From the IMG/VR virus record IMGVR_UViG_3300025086_000131, positions 1 through 31,910 of that record: a stretch of 31,910 nt of DNA. One strand, written 5' to 3'. The stretch is from a virus. Each line of letters starts with the position of its first letter. The first letter of the stretch is position 1. The notes under the pieces are model-generated. The model was not told where the DNA came from, searched no databases, and saw nothing but the letters and a program-made list of their open reading frames with translations. This document shows, piece by piece, positions 1-6,210 of this stretch. A program made the position numbers and the translations under genes.

Positions 1-138
1 TTTATTTTACCCGTTTTAAAAGGTTTATAATTTAATTCTATTTTAGCATCTTTTTTTTCCCTAGCATCAAAACCATTTATAAAATAATTATAAAAGTGTT
101 TAAAAATTTTGTTGTTTCTTTTACTTGCAGGTACTGAA
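1..138. repeat. Terminal direct repeat, left copy
   Basis: Bases 1-138 match 31773-31910 base for base except at position 12, which is C here and T at 31784. Joining the copies gives a 31,772-bp circle. The substitution falls in the third position of codon 126 of the tail tip gene (ACG versus ACA, both Thr). The repeat lies inside that gene and not at a packaging locus. It is therefore best read as the overlap of a circular or circularly permuted assembly, with the mismatch being population variation. True short terminal repeats are less likely. Confidence 0.9.
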
Positions 139-389
139 AATGTTTGTGAATAATCAGTAAATATTTTACTTATATCTTTTACATCTTGTATATTTTGTGT
201 AAGGGTTACGCTTTCATCTTCAAATAATTCAATCCTTTCAAAATCATCACGTTCAATTGTTTCATTTGGCCCATTTAATAAGTTCATTGATGTGCCATTA
301 TCAGCTGTAAAAAGTGTTGAATCCGCTGTTACTTCATCACCTTGTATAACGGTAACCGGTGTTTTTATATATAGCTGTAGTTGTAACAT
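1..389 (-). CDS. Tail tip / baseplate-like protein, N-terminal part (continues at 31772 on the circle)
   Basis: This is the 5' end of a gene cut by the window edge. It starts with ATG at 389, overlapping the stop of the upstream gene in a TAATG arrangement. It stays open to base 1 and continues in frame at 31772 down to 28799, giving 1,120 aa in all. Residues 60-95 are a segment rich in Asp, Ser and Phe that includes NIQDVKDISKIFTDYSQTFS. I recognise this as a frequent N-terminal element of large tail proteins in Flavobacteriia phages. Its place between the Dit-like gene and the tape measure gene supports a role at the tail tip. The exact role (hub, adhesin carrier or tail-associated enzyme) is not visible. 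Confidence 0.85.
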   Translation of the reverse strand, partial: MLQLQLYIKTPVTVIQGDEVTADSTLFTADNGTSMNLLNGPNETIERDDFERIELFEDESVTLTQNIQDVKDISKIFTDYSQTFSVPASKRNNKIFKHFYNYFINGFDAREKKDAKIELNYKPFKTGKI

Positions 390-1372
390 TATCTAATATC
401 ATTGATCTTGTTAAAGGCAAATTTAAAGTCAATTGTAAAATCTATAAGCTTATTATTTAATACGGTTTTTTTCTGCATTGATTTTGTTTTAGGTATTATC
501 GGCAATGTTTTATTACTCCATCTAATCCATACATTTTCACTAAGAAACATTTGTTCTATTGAACTAGTCATGTTTTCTAATATAAACCCAGTATTCATTG
601 TTATACTAGTTTCAGCATTAACGTTAAACCTTTGGTTTTGGGTTGTATAAGTGTTATAACTAGCACTTGAATTTTCTATAATATTAGCTTTGTAGAATTC
701 ATCTGTAATATCAAATGTTTCAGTTGTTTTTTTATAAAACCAAAAATCTTCATAAGCCCCGTATTTATTTACAAAGGTTACTTTATAAGGTGTAAATTTT
801 GGTTCACAAATATTTTTAATTGTAATTGTTTTTTTTAGTGTTGTGTCATCGGTGCCATATATTGCAACACTTGTACTATTAGCCGGTACTGGTATATATT
901 GAATCTTTTGATTTGTATTTCCGTTGTCAGTAACTTGTGTTGTAACGCCACCTATTATAAACTTCCCAACACCCGCTGCCCAAATAGGTATTTTACTTGC
1001 GGTGTTTTCGGGAACATACATATTACTTGTTGATACTAAAGCATCGGTTGATAATTCTGGACTTGCACCATCTTCATAAGCACCCCAGCCAGATAAAGCT
1101 TCATAAAATATTGTTGTGTAATTATCATAAGAATAACTAACGTCTTCATCATCAAATTTTTCAACAAATACTTTAACCCATACACAATCAGAAGTATAAT
1201 CATTATCGAATTTATGTATTATATAATCTTTAACTAATTCTGAAATTTCAAAATTTATTCTAGTTTGACTTGTTACAATAGTCTTACTCATTGTGTATGT
1301 TGGACTACTAGGTGCGTCTGTTGTAATACCCGTGTAAACCCATAATTGCAATTCAATTCGTTTTAATGCCAT
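389..1372 (-). CDS. Putative distal tail (Dit-like) protein
   Basis: This 327-aa protein is beta-rich, with no membrane segment or signal peptide. The C-terminal third (about residues 195-327) contains KVTFVNKYGAYEDFWFYKK followed by NTYTTQNQRFNVNAETSITMNTGF. I associate this block with a tail protein encoded beside the large tip protein in flavobacterial siphoviruses. The gene starts 10 nt after the Ig-like gene ends, and its stop overlaps the tip protein start, so translation is probably coupled. Dit is inferred from neighbourhood and size; a structure prediction would be needed to confirm the Dit fold. Confidence 0.6.
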   Translation of the reverse strand: MALKRIELQLWVYTGITTDAPSSPTYTMSKTIVTSQTRINFEISELVKDYIIHKFDNDYTSDCVWVKVFVEKFDDEDVSYSYDNYTTIFYEALSGWGAYEDGASPELSTDALVSTSNMYVPENTASKIPIWAAGVGKFIIGGVTTQVTDNGNTNQKIQYIPVPANSTSVAIYGTDDTTLKKTITIKNICEPKFTPYKVTFVNKYGAYEDFWFYKKTTETFDITDEFYKANIIENSSASYNTYTTQNQRFNVNAETSITMNTGFILENMTSSIEQMFLSENVWIRWSNKTLPIIPKTKSMQKKTVLNNKLIDFTIDFKFAFNKINDIR

Positions 1373-1382
1373 CTTTTAATTT

Positions 1383-2936
1383 TTATAATATACCACCGTC
1401 TCCATCACCGCCACCGTCACAATTCCATAAAGCAATATTTTGAATAATACCGTTTTCATCAATATTAATAACTTTAGTTACCCCTGCTCCAATACCAGCA
1501 CCAAAATTAATTGATGACGATCTAACACCATACCAAAAGTTTTGACCATCAAATTGACTTCCCGCTGACGTACATATTCTGTTACCTAAATTTAAATTTT
1601 CTAAAGTATTTGGACTAAGTACAGAACGTGAAGCACGCCATGTATCCTCACAAATACCAACTATTAAAGGATCGGTCCCACTTTGAAAAGGTGCAGTTAA
1701 ATAAACAACATTTGATCCACACACTGGTGTGTATGCTGGTTGTGTAACTGTTTTAACACAAGTAATATCTGCATTTGGATTACTATATACTGTTGCTTCA
1801 TTTGGACTTGTTATTGTAAAAGTAATGTTTCTAGCTGTGTCTGTTTCAACTTCTGCAAATCCAATTGGACTAAATGATTTAATTGTACCCGTCTGTATCT
1901 GGCCTTGATTAATTGCACCCCTTGCACTTATATTATAACCGGTTAAATTTGCTGTATCACAATCAAAGGCCGGTAATGTATTAGACGCTTGTTGTGAAAA
2001 AGTTTTAGGGCACCAAATGTATTGACTACCATCACCTGTATTAGCATACCCTGCTGGTATTAATATTTTAAAATATAATGTAACATCTTGTGCTGAACTA
2101 CCACTATTTGCGGAAGTGCTAAAAGGTTGACTTCCTGCTATTGGATTACTACCATCTGAATTTGTTGAAACAGATCCGGTTGCAGGTATTGTTGACGTTG
2201 CAGATGGCATTGTTATTACACCGTCTTGCGCAACACCCCCTCCTTCTAGGTTTGCTAAAGTACAATCAAAATTTTCAGTACAACCATTTATAATTAGTTT
2301 AGCTTGTTGGTGTGCTTCACATGAATTTGATAAAGCATCAACAGCATATATATGAACGTAAGCAGTTCCGCAAATATCTTGACTGGTAAATTGTATAGAT
2401 TGACTTGATCCACCTGTTTTTGAAACCGTTGTTGTGCTAATTAATTTGGGTGTTGAATTAAAAACACGGTAACCTGTAATTGCACTAGACCCGGCTGTAA
2501 ATTTAGTAGATAAATCAAGTGCGCTTGTTGTTGTACCGCCTTTGGCAATTGTTTGATCTGCTATTGAACCATTTGGTGTTGTATTAACAACGCAACTTGT
2601 ACCCGCATTGTATAAAGGTTGTGTTGCTGTTACATCACAAAAAAAGAAACCATCTGATGTATTTGAAAAACCCGAGGGTATTTGTATTTTTAATGTAACG
2701 GTTCTTACAGTATTTACCGCAACATCAGCAAATTTACCATTTGCAAAATCCCCTGCGGTGCTTGTTACTTCTACAATAGACCCTTGCGCTAATTCATTAT
2801 AAACTAATTCACCCCTTTGTGATATTGAAAAACTAAAGATACTTCCTTTTGCTATATCACAATCAAATGCAGGTTGCGGAACTACTGGCTCTCCAAAGCT
2901 TAAATAAAACGGGCTTCTAATATTTATTTTTGTCAT
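1383..2936 (-). CDS. Large repetitive Ig-like / adhesion-type tail protein
   Basis: This 517-aa protein is rich in Thr, Ser, Asn and Gly. A unit of about 90-100 residues recurs near residues 24-115, 220-320 and 326-405. Each copy opens with a FDCD/FDCT motif followed by a Gly-containing turn. Later it has a run of alternating hydrophobics (VTLKIQIPSGFSNTSDG or VTLYFKILIPAGYANTGDG) and a Cys with QP or Q-rich residues. A more Ig/cadherin-like stretch lies near residues 120-215. The C-terminus is Gly/Asp-rich (CDGGGDGDGGIL). The start overlaps the stop of the gp10-like gene by 4 nt (ATGA). A surface-exposed tail decoration or host-binding protein is inferred; no enzymatic motif is seen. Confidence 0.55.
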   Translation of the reverse strand: MTKINIRSPFYLSFGEPVVPQPAFDCDIAKGSIFSFSISQRGELVYNELAQGSIVEVTSTAGDFANGKFADVAVNTVRTVTLKIQIPSGFSNTSDGFFFCDVTATQPLYNAGTSCVVNTTPNGSIADQTIAKGGTTTSALDLSTKFTAGSSAITGYRVFNSTPKLISTTTVSKTGGSSQSIQFTSQDICGTAYVHIYAVDALSNSCEAHQQAKLIINGCTENFDCTLANLEGGGVAQDGVITMPSATSTIPATGSVSTNSDGSNPIAGSQPFSTSANSGSSAQDVTLYFKILIPAGYANTGDGSQYIWCPKTFSQQASNTLPAFDCDTANLTGYNISARGAINQGQIQTGTIKSFSPIGFAEVETDTARNITFTITSPNEATVYSNPNADITCVKTVTQPAYTPVCGSNVVYLTAPFQSGTDPLIVGICEDTWRASRSVLSPNTLENLNLGNRICTSAGSQFDGQNFWYGVRSSSINFGAGIGAGVTKVINIDENGIIQNIALWNCDGGGDGDGGIL

Positions 2937-3481
2937 TTTTTTCTATCTTGATTTAATGTAAATTCTAAAAAGCTATCCATATCAAGCGCAAAAGTTTTTG
3001 TTAATTCTTTTGGTAATTGTTCAAATGCTCGTTCAAATGGTTTTGTAAAAAACAAACTAGGCTTTATTCCTTTATTCCATATTGATCTAGTAATTAAAAA
3101 TGCTGTACTTTTATAAGATAAAAATTTACCTGTTTTTTTATCCCTAAATTGGAATCTTCTATTTTTTACCCATTCCTTAATGCCTTTCCTTAAACCTTTT
3201 GATTTTCCTTTACCTGAACCAAATTTTGCTAAAGTTCCATATTGCCCAATTTCTGAATATGTAGATGTTTTTCCTTTTACCCCCCTATCAACATAATATC
3301 CGTAATCCTCCATTGTAAAAGAAGCGGTTAAAGAATTCGGCATTGCTTTTACTTTTCCTTCTAAACTATTGAAAAGTGTACCGGTTACGTTTTTCTTTTT
3401 ATTTGACAGTATTGATCTACTTTGATTTAAAACATATTGTTTAAATATATCTAAAGCTTTTTGTGTTTCTTTTAGCTGCAT
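2933..3481 (-). CDS. HK97 gp10-like head-tail / tail completion protein
   Basis: The product has about 182 aa when started at the ATG encoding MQLKETQKALD. An upstream ATG at 3526 would add 15 Cys/Asn-rich residues and overlap the preceding gene by 55 nt, so I prefer the start at 3481 with a 10-nt overlap. The protein is basic. It shows a helical start, then a GTLFNSLEGKV segment and an aromatic-Gly stretch (YGYYVDRGVKG), which is the arrangement of the HK97 gp10 family. It then has a Lys-rich loop and a C-terminal helix. Its place beside a tail-terminator-like gene fits a neck or tail-completion role. Confidence 0.65.
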   Translation of the reverse strand: MQLKETQKALDIFKQYVLNQSRSILSNKKKNVTGTLFNSLEGKVKAMPNSLTASFTMEDYGYYVDRGVKGKTSTYSEIGQYGTLAKFGSGKGKSKGLRKGIKEWVKNRRFQFRDKKTGKFLSYKSTAFLITRSIWNKGIKPSLFFTKPFERAFEQLPKELTKTFALDMDSFLEFTLNQDRKK

Positions 3482-3930
3482 ATCGTCATATCGTTTTGAA
3501 TTATTACATCCATTGTTGCAGCCCAACCCGCTAATTTATTTTCAAATCTATCAACAAAAGGTTCACAACTTACAGATCCTTCAACTTGATAAAGCTCACT
3601 ATATAATGATCCACGTTGTAATAAATTAACAACCCTTGTTACTAATGCTAATTGTGTATTTAATACATCTTGTTCATTATCGTTACCTACAAATTTATCA
3701 GATATAGCATCTTTTGAAATATCCACAACATCCATAGCAAGAATGGAAACATTACATATTAATGTGTTTGAACTTATTGTAGTATTGTTTACTATTATAT
3801 GGGCTAAAGGGAAAATTGTTAACTTATTTAAATCGACATCGTCTAATGATCCAAACGTAACAGTATTAACAAAAGGTTCTGCTGCTAATGTTTCTTTTAA
3901 TTTATTCGTTAAGTTGTAAAAACCTTTCAT
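3472..3930 (-). CDS. Putative tail terminator protein
   Basis: This 152-aa, mixed alpha/beta protein has no membrane segment. The motifs NVSILAMDVVDIS and NEQDVLNTQLALVTRVVNLL resemble a conserved protein found between the tail chaperone and gp10-like genes of flavobacterial phages. Its size and position fit the tail terminator, which caps the tail tube and joins it to the neck. The ATG overlaps the TGA of the chaperone's -1 frame extension, which suggests coupling to the frameshifted product. The function is inferred from context. Confidence 0.55.
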   Translation of the reverse strand: MKGFYNLTNKLKETLAAEPFVNTVTFGSLDDVDLNKLTIFPLAHIIVNNTTISSNTLICNVSILAMDVVDISKDAISDKFVGNDNEQDVLNTQLALVTRVVNLLQRGSLYSELYQVEGSVSCEPFVDRFENKLAGWAATMDVIIQNDMTICS

Positions 3931-4187
3931 CTACTTTTTTGTTTTATTAATCTTCTTTCTAATTCGTTTTTTTCTTTTTCAAAAACTAAATGCAATAAAC
4001 ACTTATGAAAATTTAAACTTGTTATTGTATCAAATTTTGTGACATCCCCCTGAGCAAGTCCGTAAACCGATTGATAAAAACCCCATTTTGTGCCAAAGTT
4101 TCCTTTTGCTGTAAGGTCAGGGTCTCCGTTGTTTCCTTCTCCAAATATTTCAGGGTAATTTTCAATAATTCCTCGTTTAAAAGATAA
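3927..4187 (-). CDS. Tail assembly chaperone, -1 frame extension (GT-type domain)
   Basis: This 86-codon segment is in the -1 frame relative to the chaperone gene and is open from 4235 to the TGA at 3927-3929. It has no ATG upstream of the T10 run at 4186-4195. A slip on that run would join chaperone residues 1-161 to this segment, giving about 247 aa. The decoded sequence looks like real protein, including KWGFYQSVYGLAQGDVTKFD and LVFEKEKNELERRLIK, which resembles tail chaperone C-termini I associate with Bacteroidota phages. It also fills the otherwise empty space 3931-4021 and ends on the next gene's ATG. A homopolymer sequencing error is the main alternative. Confidence 0.7.
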   Translation of the reverse strand, partial: LSFKRGIIENYPEIFGEGNNGDPDLTAKGNFGTKWGFYQSVYGLAQGDVTKFDTITSLNFHKCLLHLVFEKEKNELERRLIKQKSR

Positions 4188-4669
4188 AAAAAAAACATAG
4201 CACCGAATACAACATCTAATGGCATATCTTTTAAATTATTATTTGCACCATCGTAGTCTTCTATTTGATACCTGTTTGCCCTTTTGTGTTTTATTGGCCT
4301 ATATAATACTGACATTGCTTTATGGTTTGTTTTCCATTCACTTAAATAATTATCTAAATCAATATATTCCCCCAATGTCATATCATCTAATTGTGGTATA
4401 AAACCGTATTCAATATTATTGTGTGTAAACGTTGGTATTAATTCAGGTTTATTTTCAAATAGTTTACTAATATGTTTAGAAACTTTATTGACATCATTGT
4501 ATTTAATTGTTGCTATATCTTTTAAATCAACGTTACAAAATATTTCAATCATCTTGTGTAATATAAATGATGATCCTTTATTATCTTCTGTGTTTATTTT
4601 ATCAAACTTTTGATATTGATTTAATGTAATATCATTAAGACTATCCGGTACAAGTATATTTAACTTCAT
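4022..4669 (-). CDS. Tail assembly chaperone (G-type, zero frame)
   Basis: The product is 215 aa, soluble and mostly helical. It starts MKLNILVPDSLNDITLNQYQ and has an IPQLDDMTLGEYIDLDNYL segment near residues 90-110. A conserved-looking VVFGAMFFFYLLNEELL segment spans about residues 154-170. Tail chaperones bind the tape measure and tube subunits during assembly and commonly express a longer -1 frameshift variant, and such a frame exists here. The gene is the first after the terminator at 4711-4734, so it probably opens the virion operon. It lies far from the tape measure gene, unlike the usual adjacency. Confidence 0.65.
   Translation of the reverse strand: MKLNILVPDSLNDITLNQYQKFDKINTEDNKGSSFILHKMIEIFCNVDLKDIATIKYNDVNKVSKHISKLFENKPELIPTFTHNNIEYGFIPQLDDMTLGEYIDLDNYLSEWKTNHKAMSVLYRPIKHKRANRYQIEDYDGANNNLKDMPLDVVFGAMFFFYLLNEELLKITLKYLEKETTETLTLQQKETLAQNGVFINRFTDLLRGMSQNLIQ
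4186..4195 (-). promoter_or_regulatory. T10 slippery run (probable -1 frameshift site)
   Basis: The minus strand reads ATG TTT TTT TTT TAT in the zero frame. This contains the heptamer T TTT TTT, which lets P-site and A-site tRNA-Phe re-pair after a -1 slip. The -1 frame is open from 50 nt upstream of this run to 3927. A second place where one tRNA could slip, AGG GGG ATG at about 4044-4052, lies downstream in the same overlap but is a weaker site. Confidence 0.6.
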
Positions 4670-4701
4670 ACTATAATAATAAATTTATTGCTTATTTGTA
4701 T

Positions 4702-4734
4702 AAAAAGAAAAAGGTAACCTTTTACAGCTACCTT
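4702..4734 (-). terminator. Rho-independent terminator before the tail operon
   Basis: On the minus strand AAGGTAGC (4734-4727) pairs with GTTACCTT (4718-4711), forming 8 bp with one G-U around an 8-nt loop. A T-rich tail (TTTCTTTTTA) follows. It lies after the 89-aa gene and before the tail chaperone gene, separating the mini-operon from the virion genes. Confidence 0.75.
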
Positions 4735-4756
4735 ATTCCAACCTAAACCAAACAAA

Positions 4757-5026
4757 CTAAATCTTTATTTCATTTTCATTTTCTAAATATGTTTCATAAT
4801 AATGCCTATATAGTTTGTTCATTTTTTCACTCATTGCATATTGTTCTTTTTTCTTTTGACTATATACCAATTTTCCTTTTGTTCTGAAACCCCAGTATCT
4901 AACATCTATTCTTAAGTCTGGTGGATTTGGCTGTGTTTTATCTATTATTTCAGGAGTTATAAATATCTTGTTATTCCAAGCCCACGTTTTTATTTGATCT
5001 ATTGTGTATTTTTTACTATCTCTCAT
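4757..5026 (-). CDS. Hypothetical small basic protein
   Basis: The product is 89 aa and family not recognised. It is Lys/Tyr-rich, with a helical N-terminus (YTIDQIKTWAWNN), a Pro-rich centre (KTQPNPPDLRIDVRYWGF) and a charged C-terminal helix. It has no signal or membrane segment. It is the last and largest gene of the mini-operon and sits just before the terminator. Size and charge would allow nucleic-acid or host-protein binding, but nothing proves this. Confidence 0.7.
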   Translation of the reverse strand: MRDSKKYTIDQIKTWAWNNKIFITPEIIDKTQPNPPDLRIDVRYWGFRTKGKLVYSQKKKEQYAMSEKMNKLYRHYYETYLENENEIKI

Positions 5027-5032
5027 TTATAA

Positions 5033-5173
5033 TTAATAAAAAATATTATAATCTAACCAAGCTATAGAGTAAATAGTTCCCCACATAATTGTGTACCAAA
5101 ATAATGGATATACTATCATTTTAATTGTTGTTAATCTGTTTTGTTTATTAAGTAGTTCTTTAATTGTTTTCAT
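5033..5173 (-). CDS. Small membrane protein (46 aa)
   Basis: The ORF starts with ATG at 5173, preceded by the recurring leader AAAACAATAATATG, and ends with TAA at 5033-5035. The sequence begins MKTIKELLNKQNRLTTIKMI, then has a hydrophobic aromatic stretch of about 22 residues (IVYPLFWYTIMWGTIYSIAW). This suggests a single inner-membrane helix with a basic cytoplasmic N-terminus. It is spaced 6 nt before the 89-aa gene. The function is unknown; possibilities include membrane-targeted host interference or superinfection exclusion. Confidence 0.55.
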   Translation of the reverse strand: MKTIKELLNKQNRLTTIKMIVYPLFWYTIMWGTIYSIAWLDYNIFY

Positions 5174-5183
5174 ATTATTGTTT

Positions 5184-5378
5184 TTAAAATTCATCATACA
5201 TTATAGGATTAATACTATAATCAAAATATTCTGATAGTTTATTAAACTTATTAGATAACTTTTGAAACTCTTGAAATTTTTTATTATCATTTGTATTTAA
5301 TAATCTTAATTCCTTAATAGCACTTGTTATTATTTTCAATTCTTTTTTAGTAATTGATATTGTTTTTATTTTACTCAT
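5184..5378 (-). CDS. Hypothetical small helical protein
   Basis: This 64-aa product is rich in Lys, Leu, Asn and Phe, with two likely helices (SITKKELKIITSAIKELRLL and KFQEFQKLSNKFNKLSEYF) and an acidic end. The family is not recognised. Its start overlaps the preceding ORF by 8 nt, consistent with operon translation. No membrane segment or metal-binding cluster is visible. Confidence 0.6.
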   Translation of the reverse strand: MSKIKTISITKKELKIITSAIKELRLLNTNDNKKFQEFQKLSNKFNKLSEYFDYSINPIMYDEF

Positions 5379-5511
5379 TTATTGCTTTTTTAATTAATTT
5401 AATTATTTGTAACCTTGTATCATAATCTAAATGATTTTGTATAAGTAAATCTAATAGACTATTTATATAATTTATTTTATTGTTTTTAAGTAATCTTTCT
5501 TGTAGGTTCAT
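5371..5511 (-). CDS. Hypothetical small helical protein (46 aa)
   Basis: The ORF runs from ATG at 5511 to TAA at 5371-5373. The product is almost wholly helical and amphipathic (MNLQERLLKN, then INSLLDLLIQNHLDYDTRLQ). It overlaps the 53-aa ORF upstream by 26 nt and the 64-aa ORF downstream by 8 nt. The chain of short overlaps, all in workable phase, is the main argument that it is real. The function is unknown. Confidence 0.5.
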   Translation of the reverse strand: MNLQERLLKNNKINYINSLLDLLIQNHLDYDTRLQIIKLIKKAINE

Positions 5512-5647
5512 TTGTGTATTCGTTATCTTCTATCTTACATTTTTTATATAACCATTTTCTATAGTTATCTTCTTGTTCTACTATTTTACCAGCTAATTTT
5601 GTTAATTTTTTAGATACTGGTTTTAAATCTTTATCGCTGTAACTCAT
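5486..5647 (-). CDS. Hypothetical small charged protein (53 aa) behind a structured leader
   Basis: The ORF starts with ATG at 5647, preceded by AAAACAATAATATG, and ends with TAA at 5486-5488. The product begins MSYSDKDLKPVSKKLTKLAG and is rich in Lys and Glu with no membrane segment. It is the first gene behind the proposed promoter at 5752-5783 and the folded leader RNA at 5664-5748. If the leader regulates anything in cis, this gene is the target. The family is not recognised. Confidence 0.55.
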   Translation of the reverse strand: MSYSDKDLKPVSKKLTKLAGKIVEQEDNYRKWLYKKCKIEDNEYTNEPTRKIT

Positions 5648-5663
5648 ATTATTGTTTTTGTTA

Positions 5664-5748
5664 AAGTAAAACTAAGGGCCCATTGACTGTCTGCACTTTT
5701 CACCTCTGGCTTAATGATTCGAAAGTATCGAACCCTTATTGCTTTACT
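5664..5748 (-). ncRNA. Candidate structured RNA or regulatory 5' leader
   Basis: The minus-strand segment is closed by a long-range helix. AGTAAA near its 5' end pairs with TTTACT near its 3' end, and further in TAAGGG pairs with CCCTTA. Inside is a hairpin TTCGA-TACTT-TCGAA, extendable by GG/TC pairs. Two more complementary pairs, CATT/AATG and GCC/GGC, lie in crossing order, as a pseudoknot would. The segment begins a few bases after a predicted promoter -7 box and ends about 16 nt before the next ATG. It is more GC-rich than its flanks. I tried to read it as a tRNA on both strands and it fails. No known riboswitch class was recognised. Confidence 0.5.
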
Positions 5749-5751
5749 ATG

Positions 5752-5783
5752 TAAATATATAACTTTTTTTTGATATAAACAAA
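5752..5783 (-). promoter_or_regulatory. Promoter A of the mini-operon (Bacteroidota type)
   Basis: The minus strand shows TTTG (5783-5780), a 20-nt spacer and TATATTTA (5759-5752), one base off the TAnnTTTG -7 consensus. Transcription would begin about at the first base of the folded leader RNA. The -33 part lies in a 30-bp repeat shared with promoter B. Confidence 0.5.
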
Positions 5784-5802
5784 TTATTAACAAATTATTT
5801 TT
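5773..5802. repeat. 30-bp direct repeat, copy 1
   Basis: The plus strand reads atataaacaaattattaaca followed by aattattttt. Copy 2 at 6181-6210 differs in one base. On the minus strand each copy contains two AATTTGTT units in tandem about 11 nt apart. Each copy supplies the TTTG of a promoter whose -7 box begins exactly 20 nt later. Copy 1 overlaps the end of the 52-aa ORF. Confidence 0.85.
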
Positions 5803-5945
5803 TGTTTATTTAAAAAGCTTTCTGCTTGTTTAACCGTATTAAATTGTTTTGTATGTAATTCCTGATCTTTTTTATTATAGTTTGTAAACCAGACAAGCTC
5901 ATAAATGTTTTTGTTTGCGTATTTAAATAGTTTTGGTTTATACAT
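5787..5945 (-). CDS. Hypothetical small protein (52 aa)
   Basis: The ORF runs from ATG at 5945 to TAA at 5787-5789. The product begins MYKPKLFKYANKNIYELVWF and continues with a Lys/Gln-rich helical part. A likely short beta hairpin is followed by a helix (NTVKQAESFLNKQK), a pattern common in very small phage proteins. It begins 3 nt after the 59-aa ORF ends, so the two form a pair. The function is unknown. Confidence 0.55.
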   Translation of the reverse strand: MYKPKLFKYANKNIYELVWFTNYNKKDQELHTKQFNTVKQAESFLNKQKIIC

Positions 5946-5948
5946 GAT

Positions 5949-6128
5949 TTATTTAATTAAGTTTAAATTAAGTTCTTTAGCGGCATAATTTATATGCTTC
6001 TGAGTAGTAACTGACCACCAACCTAATTGATGTAGATTATTACCTTTTATTGTTGCTACGTGAGTAGTATATGAAATAATCTTATTTCCGTCTTTTCTTA
6101 AATTTTGTTTGTATTTGTTAAAGTTCAT
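5949..6128 (-). CDS. Hypothetical small protein (59 aa), SYTTHVA type
   Basis: The ORF runs from ATG at 6128 to TAA at 5949-5951. The product contains IISYTTHVATIKGNNL then GWWSVTTQKHINYAAKELNL, a beta-hairpin-plus-helix layout. I have a sense of similar short proteins in Flavobacteriia phages but cannot name a family. It is the first gene after promoter B, with an A-rich leader (AACAATAATAAATAAAAATATG). The two His and paired Trp could form a binding site. Confidence 0.6.
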   Translation of the reverse strand: MNFNKYKQNLRKDGNKIISYTTHVATIKGNNLHQLGWWSVTTQKHINYAAKELNLNLIK

Positions 6129-6159
6129 ATTTTTATTTATTATTGTTTTTAATTATACA

Positions 6160-6191
6160 CTAATATACAACAAATATTTAATATAAACAAA
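6160..6191 (-). promoter_or_regulatory. Promoter B, behind the terminase large subunit gene
   Basis: The minus strand shows TTTG (6191-6188), a 20-nt spacer and TATATTAG (6167-6160), one base off TAnnTTTG. The spacing is identical to promoter A. It would drive the 59-aa and 52-aa genes independently of terminase transcription. Confidence 0.45.
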
Positions 6192-6210
6192 TTATTAACG
6201 AATTATTTTT
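6181..6210. repeat. 30-bp direct repeat, copy 2
   Basis: This copy matches 5773-5802 with one change (a to g at 6200). It overlaps the last two bases of the terminase large subunit gene. The two copies lie 408 bp apart in the same orientation and each heads a short transcription unit. They could also serve as a recombination pair that deletes or amplifies the two genes between them. Confidence 0.85.

Noticed and set aside
3482-3526. Cys/Asn-rich N-terminal extension of the gp10-like protein
   Set aside because: It only copies the other frame of the upstream gene's end. Starting at 3481 gives a normal short overlap.
5664-5755. tRNA gene in the GC-richer island
   Set aside because: A 7-bp acceptor-like pairing exists, but no T-arm with a TTCRANN loop closed by 5 bp, no D-arm and no anticodon arm can be drawn on either strand.
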